Below, one piece after another: positions 59,633-64,000 of a stretch of DNA of 64,000 bases. A program made the position numbers and the translations under genes. Under the pieces are notes generated by a model that was given only the letters and a program-made list of their open reading frames with translations, made no database searches and was not told the DNA's origin. Every line of letters starts with the position of its first letter. Positions within the stretch are counted from its first letter, which is position 1. The stretch is from assembly GCF_016863315.1 (NCBI RefSeq), contig NZ_BOOQ01000037.1, positions 1 to 64,000 of the forward strand, read 5' to 3'. This DNA is from Planotetraspora silvatica. GTDB lineage: Bacteria; Actinomycetota; Actinomycetes; Streptosporangiales; Streptosporangiaceae.

Positions 59633-59836
59633 ATGAGCGTGAAGACCTACACCGTCCAAGGCATGACCTGCGGCCACTGCGTCAGCTCCGTCAAGGAGGA
59701 GGTCGGCGAGCTCGCCGGAGTGACCGGCGTGGAGGTCGACCTCGCCTCCGGGCGGCTGGACGTCGTCGGTGAGGGCGTCACCGACGACGCCGTACGGCTG
59801 GCCGTCCAGGAGGCCGGTTACGAGATCGTCGCCTGA
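59633..59836 (+). CDS. copZ: Copper chaperone CopZ (HMA domain)
   Basis: The 67-residue heavy-metal-associated domain has the GMTCGHC motif, Cys13 and Cys16 binding Cu(I). GGAAGG precedes the ATG at 59633. It delivers copper to the CopA pump encoded 33 bases downstream. Confidence 0.92.
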   Translation: MSVKTYTVQGMTCGHCVSSVKEEVGELAGVTGVEVDLASGRLDVVGEGVTDDAVRLAVQEAGYEIVA

Positions 59837-59869
59837 GCCGTCTCACGCGGCGCGGGTCCCGGGGGAGAC

Positions 59870-62017
59870 ATGACAGCGCGGATCGAGCTCGACATCGCCG
59901 GCATGACCTGCGCCTCCTGCGCGGGCAGGATCGAGCGCAAGCTCAACAAGCTCGACGGCGTGCACGCCGCGGTCAACTACGCCACGGAGAAGGCCAGCGT
60001 GGTCTTCCCGGATGATCTCGACCACCGTGAGCTGATCGCTCAGATCGAGAAGGCCGGGTACTCGGCCGCGCTGCCCGAGGCCGAGCCCGTGGCTCCGCGC
60101 GACACGCTGGAAGACCGCCTGATCCTGTCGCTCCTGCTGGCCGTCCCGGTCATCGCGGTGGGCATGGTCCCGGCGCTCCGGTTCCCCGGATGGGAGTGGT
60201 TCTCCCTGACGCTCACCACGCCCGTCGTCGCGTACGGCGGCCGGCCGTTCCACCAGGCCGCCTGGGTCAACCTCCGGCACGGTGCCGCGACGATGGACAC
60301 CCTGATCTCGCTCGGCACCCTCGCCGCGTACGCCTGGTCGTCGTGGGCCCTGCTCGCCGGGCCCCCGTCGGGCCACACCTATCTCGAGGTGGCGGCGGGC
60401 GTGACGGTGTTCATCCTGGCGGGGCGGTACTTCGAGGCGAGGGCCAGACGCCTGGCCGGAAGCGCGCTACGCGAGCTGATGGAACTGGGCGCCAAAGACG
60501 TCACGGTGATCCGTCGGGGCGCCGAGACCCGCGTCCCGATCGGGATGTTGCAGGTCGGCGATGAGTTCGTCGTACGGCCAGGCGAGAAGATCGCCACTGA
60601 CGGCGTCATCGTCGAAGGGGTGTCGGCCGTCGACGCGGGCATGCTCACCGGCGAGTCGGTGCCGGCCGAGGTCGGACCGGGTGACATGGTCACCGGCGCA
60701 ACGCTGAACGAGAGCGGCAGGCTCGTCGTCCGGGCCGCGCGGGTCGGTTCGGACACCCAGCTCGCGCGGATCGCGGCTCTCGTGGCCGAGGCCCAGTCGG
60801 GCAAGGCCGCGGTCCAGCGCCTCGCCGACCGGGTCTCCGGCGTCTTCGTGCCCGTCGTGATCGTGCTGGCGGCCGCCACGCTCGTGTCCTGGCTCGCCGC
60901 GGGCGGCGGGGTGGTGCACGCCTTCACCGCGGCCGTCGCGGTGCTGATCATCGCCTGCCCGTGCGCGCTCGGCCTCGCGACCCCCACGGCCCTGCTCGTC
61001 GGCACGGGCCGGGGTGCGCGGCTCGGCATCCTGATCAAGGGCCCGGAGGTGCTCGAACGGGCCAGGAAGATCGACACCGTGGTCCTGGACAAGACCGGGA
61101 CGGTGACCACCGGCCGCATGTCCCTGACAGCGGTCATGGCCGCCGACGGTGAGTCGGCCGAGGACGTGCTGCGGATGGCGGGGGCCGTCGAGCACGCGTC
61201 CGAGCATCCCGTCGCCAAGGCCGTCGTCGCCGCCGCCCGTGAGGCGGATCACCGGCTCCCCGCGGTCGAGGAGTTCGAGAGCCTTCCCGGGCTCGGTGTA
61301 AGGGGTGTCGTGGAGGGCCGGGTCGTGCTGGCCGGCCGGCGCGCGCTGCTCGCGGGGACACGGCACCTGCCGCCCGCGGTCGAGGAGGCGCTCGCCGCCG
61401 CCGAGGCCGCAGGCGGCACGGCCGTGGCCGTCGGCTGGGACGGCGTCCCCCGAGGCGTCCTCGTCGTGTCCGACACGATCAAGGAGACGTCGGCGAGAGC
61501 CGTACGGGATCTACGGGACCTCGGCCTGGATCCGATCCTGCTCACCGGGGACAACCGGGCCGCCGCCGACGCCGTGGCGGGCTCCGTCGGCATCGAGCAC
61601 GTGATCGCCGAGGTGTTGCCCGCGGACAAGGTCGAGGTGGTCAAGCGGCTCCAGGCCGAGGGCCGTGTGGTGGCCATGGTCGGCGACGGGGTCAACGACG
61701 CCGCGGCGCTGGCCCAGGCGGACCTGGGCCTGGCCATGGGCACGGGGACCGACGCGGCGATCGAGGCCGCAGACGTGACCCTCGTCAGAGGCGACCTCCG
61801 CGTGGCCGCGGACGCCGTCCGCCTGTCCCGCCGGACGCTGAGGACCATCAGGGGTAACCTCTTCTGGGCCTTCGCCTACAACGTGGCCGCGCTCCCGATG
61901 GCGGCGGCCGGATGGCTCAACCCCATGATCGCCGGTGCCGCCATGGCCCTGTCGAGCGCGTTCGTCGTTACCAACAGCCTCCGCCTCCGCCACTTCCACC
62001 CCCACCCTCGCGCGTGA
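59870..62017 (+). CDS. copA: Copper-exporting P1B-type ATPase CopA
   Basis: The 715-residue pump has one N-terminal HMA domain (GMTCASC, Cys14/Cys17), eight membrane helices, the actuator motif MLTGESVP, the transport site CPC (Cys363, Cys365), phosphorylation Asp407 in DKTGT, the nucleotide-domain [10 protein letters not shown], and [10 protein letters not shown]. The YN and MALSS residues of the last helices match Cu(I) pumps. Its last codons and stop lie inside the first unit of the 53-bp repeat array. Confidence 0.95.
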   Translation: MTARIELDIAGMTCASCAGRIERKLNKLDGVHAAVNYATEKASVVFPDDLDHRELIAQIEKAGYSAALPEAEPVAPRDTLEDRLILSLLLAVPVIAVGMVPALRFPGWEWFSLTLTTPVVAYGGRPFHQAAWVNLRHGAATMDTLISLGTLAAYAWSSWALLAGPPSGHTYLEVAAGVTVFILAGRYFEARARRLAGSALRELMELGAKDVTVIRRGAETRVPIGMLQVGDEFVVRPGEKIATDGVIVEGVSAVDAGMLTGESVPAEVGPGDMVTGATLNESGRLVVRAARVGSDTQLARIAALVAEAQSGKAAVQRLADRVSGVFVPVVIVLAAATLVSWLAAGGGVVHAFTAAVAVLIIACPCALGLATPTALLVGTGRGARLGILIKGPEVLERARKIDTVVLDKTGTVTTGRMSLTAVMAADGESAEDVLRMAGAVEHASEHPVAKAVVAAAREADHRLPAVEEFESLPGLGVRGVVEGRVVLAGRRALLAGTRHLPPAVEEALAAAEAAGGTAVAVGWDGVPRGVLVVSDTIKETSARAVRDLRDLGLDPILLTGDNRAAADAVAGSVGIEHVIAEVLPADKVEVVKRLQAEGRVVAMVGDGVNDAAALAQADLGLAMGTGTDAAIEAADVTLVRGDLRVAADAVRLSRRTLRTIRGNLFWAFAYNVAALPMAAAGWLNPMIAGAAMALSSAFVVTNSLRLRHFHPHPRA

Positions 62018-62184
62018 TCATGCACAGGTTCGTGGAACCACGGCCCGGCCTGCGCCAACTCCGGCCGTGATCATGCACAGGTTCGTTGGAATGCGGTGTG
62101 ACGTGCGCCAACGCTGGCCGTGATCATGCACAGGTTCGTGAACCTGCCTCACAACCTGTGCGAACCCTCGCCATGATCATGCAC
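62014..62184 (+). repeat. 53-bp-period repeat array, left copy
   Basis: The core GTGATCATGCACAGGTTCG recurs at 62014, 62067 and 62120, with a variant (ATGATCATGCAC) at 62173, each step exactly 53 bases. The second half of each unit is looser (TGCGCCAAC...GGCC in units 1 and 2, TGTGCGAAC...GCC in unit 3), and about 12 bases between vary. The first unit is preceded by CCCTCGCGC and contains the copA stop codon. Confidence 0.9.
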
Positions 62185-62191
62185 GTACGGG

Positions 62192-63826
62192 TCACATGCT
62201 GGGACGGGTGGACTCGGCCGAGTGGGTCATCTCGTCGAGGTGGTTCATCACCTCATGCACGAGCACGACCTCCGGCCGGTGCCGCCGCCACCCCGTTCCG
62301 CCCCGCTGCCAGGGATGGGGGCCCGCCAGGGGCCGGTACTCCACGCCGAAGGCGTCCAGCCGTACGAGATGGACGTCGAGGCGCCGCAGGAAATCCGCGC
62401 CTGCGGCAGGCTCTCCCGCCCAGGTGATCTCGGCCGCGGCGCACCCGCGAGGCCACGCACGATAGTCCAGAGTGCGGCTGTCGGGGATGCGCTCGCTCCA
62501 CAGTTGGAACTGCGCGCCGATCACCCGGGCACGCTCGTCCGGCGTCCATTCGGCGGGCGCCGGAGCGAAGCCGGCGACGTCCTCGACGGTGACCGTGTCG
62601 CCGATCCCCACCGGCTCCTCATCGGAGGCGGCCTCGGCGTAGTCGAAGTACATCGGGAAGACGGACGTCGCCACGACGTCGTGTCCCGCGGCCGCCGCGC
62701 GGCGGCCGACTCCCTGGCCGCGCCATGGCATGACGACCGTGTCCTGCCGCAACATGCCGCTGACGAACGCCTCGTCCCATACGACGGCACGGCTGCCGCG
62801 CTCGGCCAGCACGTCCGCGAGCCGTCGCAGGAACCAGGCGTGCAGGTCACTGGGCGTTTCCAGGCCCAGCTCCGCTTGGTACGCGGAGATCTCAGGCGAG
62901 GCGGCCCAATCGTCCAGCACGCATTCGTCCCCGCCGATGTGGAAATACGGCACCGGGCCCAGTGCCCCGATGATCTCGTCGAACACCGTGGCCAGGAACT
63001 CGACGGTGGCGGGCAGCGGAGAGAGGATCGCCGGCGAGATGCCCCAGCGGTCGAGGACTTCGTACGGCTCGCCGGGCTTGGCGCCGAGCGACGGATAGGC
63101 GGCCAGGATCGCTGAAGCGTGTCCGGGCACGTCGATCTCCGGGACGATCGTGACCGCCCGGGCTCGCGCGTAGGCGGAGATCTCCGCCAGATCGGACAGC
63201 GTGTAGAAGCCGCCGTGCGGCAGTCCGTCGAAGGTGGACTCTTCGCCGAAGGGGCTGGTCGTGGTCTGCGCCCGGTGGGACCCGACCTCGTGGAGCAGCG
63301 GGAACGCCCGGCTCTCGACCCGCCACCCCTGGTCGTCGACCAGATGGAGATGGAGCCGGTTGAGCTTGTGGAGCGCCAGCAGATCGATCATCCGGAGCAC
63401 ATCACGCTTAGGAAGGAAATGTCGGGAGATATCCATGTGGGCGCCTCGCCATGAGAACCCCGGAGCATCCTCAATGCGGCCTGCAGGGAGCGTCCATGAA
63501 GTTCCGGGCAATTGTGCGGACCGGAACGCCTCGGCGGGCAGAAGCTGCCTCAGCGTCTGCCCCGCGTAGAAGGCGCCCGCGGACCCGCCCGCGACGATCA
63601 GCACCGATTCCGCCGTGATCGTGACGCGGTACGCCTCGTCTCCCAGGCCGGGGTCCTGTTCCACCCGTACCGCCGCCGTCTCAGCAGGTCGCAGGTCCAG
63701 TACGGCCAGAGCCAGCCGTACGGAGTCGACGAGGTGAGCGGGACCGGAGACGCCGGCGCCGGGCGTGAGCTCGAACGATCCTGGCGCCTTTTCGGCCAGC
63801 TTGGGACGGGGAAGCAGGTAATCCAT
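62192..63826 (-). CDS. Beta-N-acetylhexosaminidase, GH20
   Basis: The 544-residue protein has an N-terminal GH20b-like domain (VRLALAVLDLRPAE through GAFYAGQTLRQLLP) and the catalytic GH20 barrel from about 135 (GFSWRGAHMDISRHFLPKRDV, NRLHLHLVDDQGWRVE), with the catalytic pair Asp300-Glu301 in HIGGDECVLDDW. Such enzymes remove GlcNAc/GalNAc ends from chitin or peptidoglycan fragments. No signal peptide is seen, so it may act on imported oligosaccharides. The ATG at 63826 follows TGGGG. The gene is enclosed by inverted repeat arrays. Confidence 0.92.
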   Translation of the reverse strand: MDYLLPRPKLAEKAPGSFELTPGAGVSGPAHLVDSVRLALAVLDLRPAETAAVRVEQDPGLGDEAYRVTITAESVLIVAGGSAGAFYAGQTLRQLLPAEAFRSAQLPGTSWTLPAGRIEDAPGFSWRGAHMDISRHFLPKRDVLRMIDLLALHKLNRLHLHLVDDQGWRVESRAFPLLHEVGSHRAQTTTSPFGEESTFDGLPHGGFYTLSDLAEISAYARARAVTIVPEIDVPGHASAILAAYPSLGAKPGEPYEVLDRWGISPAILSPLPATVEFLATVFDEIIGALGPVPYFHIGGDECVLDDWAASPEISAYQAELGLETPSDLHAWFLRRLADVLAERGSRAVVWDEAFVSGMLRQDTVVMPWRGQGVGRRAAAAGHDVVATSVFPMYFDYAEAASDEEPVGIGDTVTVEDVAGFAPAPAEWTPDERARVIGAQFQLWSERIPDSRTLDYRAWPRGCAAAEITWAGEPAAGADFLRRLDVHLVRLDAFGVEYRPLAGPHPWQRGGTGWRRHRPEVVLVHEVMNHLDEMTHSAESTRPSM

Positions 63827-63875
63827 ACCCCAGATCATGCCAAACGGCCCGAATCGCCTTGACACCCGCTTCCTC

Positions 63876-64000
63876 GCATGATCACGAAACGGAAAGTGCC
63901 AGGTCGGGGCTCATGTGACCGAACCTGTGCATGATCACGACTCGAGAAAACCCAGGTAGGGCCGCATACTCACGAACCCATGCATGATCACGCGCGAGGG
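63876..64000 (-). repeat. 53-bp-period repeat array, right copy, inverted
   Basis: GCATGATCAC, the reverse complement of the core start, recurs at 63876, 63929 and 63982, again exactly 53 bases apart. The middle unit carries the whole inverted core (CGAACCTGTGCATGATCAC, 63920-63938). The last 20 bases of the window are the exact reverse complement of 62005-62024. Between cores the units share ACCTGG but differ from the left array's second half. The array may continue past the window. Confidence 0.88.

Noticed and set aside
62014-64000. The 53-bp arrays as a CRISPR array
   Set aside because: The constant part is only about 19 bases, the intervening parts are partly similar to each other, the two arrays are inverted around a gene, and no cas gene is present.
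1-64000. tRNA, rRNA, prophage or integrative element
   Set aside because: I found no tRNA-like cloverleaf, integrase, transposase or phage structural gene. The rearranged 28-34 kb stretch shows no att-like direct repeat beyond the VOC duplication.

Overview
This 64 kb window is high-GC DNA that looks like chromosome of a mycelial actinomycete, most likely a Streptosporangiaceae-type genus (inference). The support is indirect: mycothiol-type (DinB/MDMPI) enzymes, F420-linked enzymes (LLM, PPOX and DDN folds), an ECF sigma factor paired with a CU044_5270-type protein, a CGNR protein, ANTAR and STAS signalling, and many genes with a TANNNT box 6-8 bases before the start codon, the pattern of leaderless actinobacterial genes. 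I see no phage, plasmid, insertion sequence, tRNA, rRNA or CRISPR array. It reads as an accessory or arm region of regulators, redox enzymes and transport.

Layout. 1-12.5 kb: a 13-bp tandem repeat, an aldehyde dehydrogenase, a mycothiol-type enzyme, two ECF sigma factors with SnoaL-like C-termini (one ECF41), a soluble orphan histidine kinase, a GNAT acetyltransferase, a glycoside hydrolase divergent from a TetR regulator across a clear operator, a GGCT-like protein, an HxlR regulator and a quinone reductase/MFS pair. 12.9-17.9 kb: a FAD disulfide oxidoreductase, DUF488, a second mycothiol-type protein, a DUF2975/XRE pair behind twin palindromes, and RlmG. 18-24 kb: a double-module histidine kinase, its convergent LuxR regulator and a MacB-type ABC transporter. 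24-27.7 kb: ECF sigma factor plus CU044_5270 protein, an acyltransferase and a PPOX protein. 28-34.6 kb is the most rearranged part: a chimera of two broken enzymes, an HxlR/DHA2 efflux pair, a nitroreductase-hemerythrin fusion, a VOC gene and a decayed copy of it flanking a toxin-antitoxin pair with a damaged toxin, a hemerythrin and a lipoprotein. 34.6-43.9 kb: a SufS-like enzyme, an SDR, DUF302, an AraC regulator with a short upstream ORF, a PaoABC-type molybdenum hydroxylase and a Ser/Thr kinase. 44-49 kb: a short CGNR protein, efeO-efeB without efeU, and a phospholipase C-type phosphoesterase. 49-54 kb: a SigE-family sigma factor with its membrane partner and a divergent two-component system. 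54-64 kb: LLM and aldo/keto reductases, a lipoprotein, a GAF / GAF-ANTAR / STAS cassette, pyrD, copZ-copA behind a CsoR-type box, and a GH20 hexosaminidase enclosed by two inverted arrays of an exact 53-bp-period repeat.

The genes work as small independent modules: regulator plus efflux pump or enzyme, sigma factor plus membrane partner, and kinase plus regulator plus transporter. The features least explained by known families are the inverted 53-bp arrays around the GH20 gene, the tandem kinase whose first module has lost its phospho-accepting histidine, the phosphotransferase/phosphatase chimera, and the long AT-rich hairpin near 44.0 kb.
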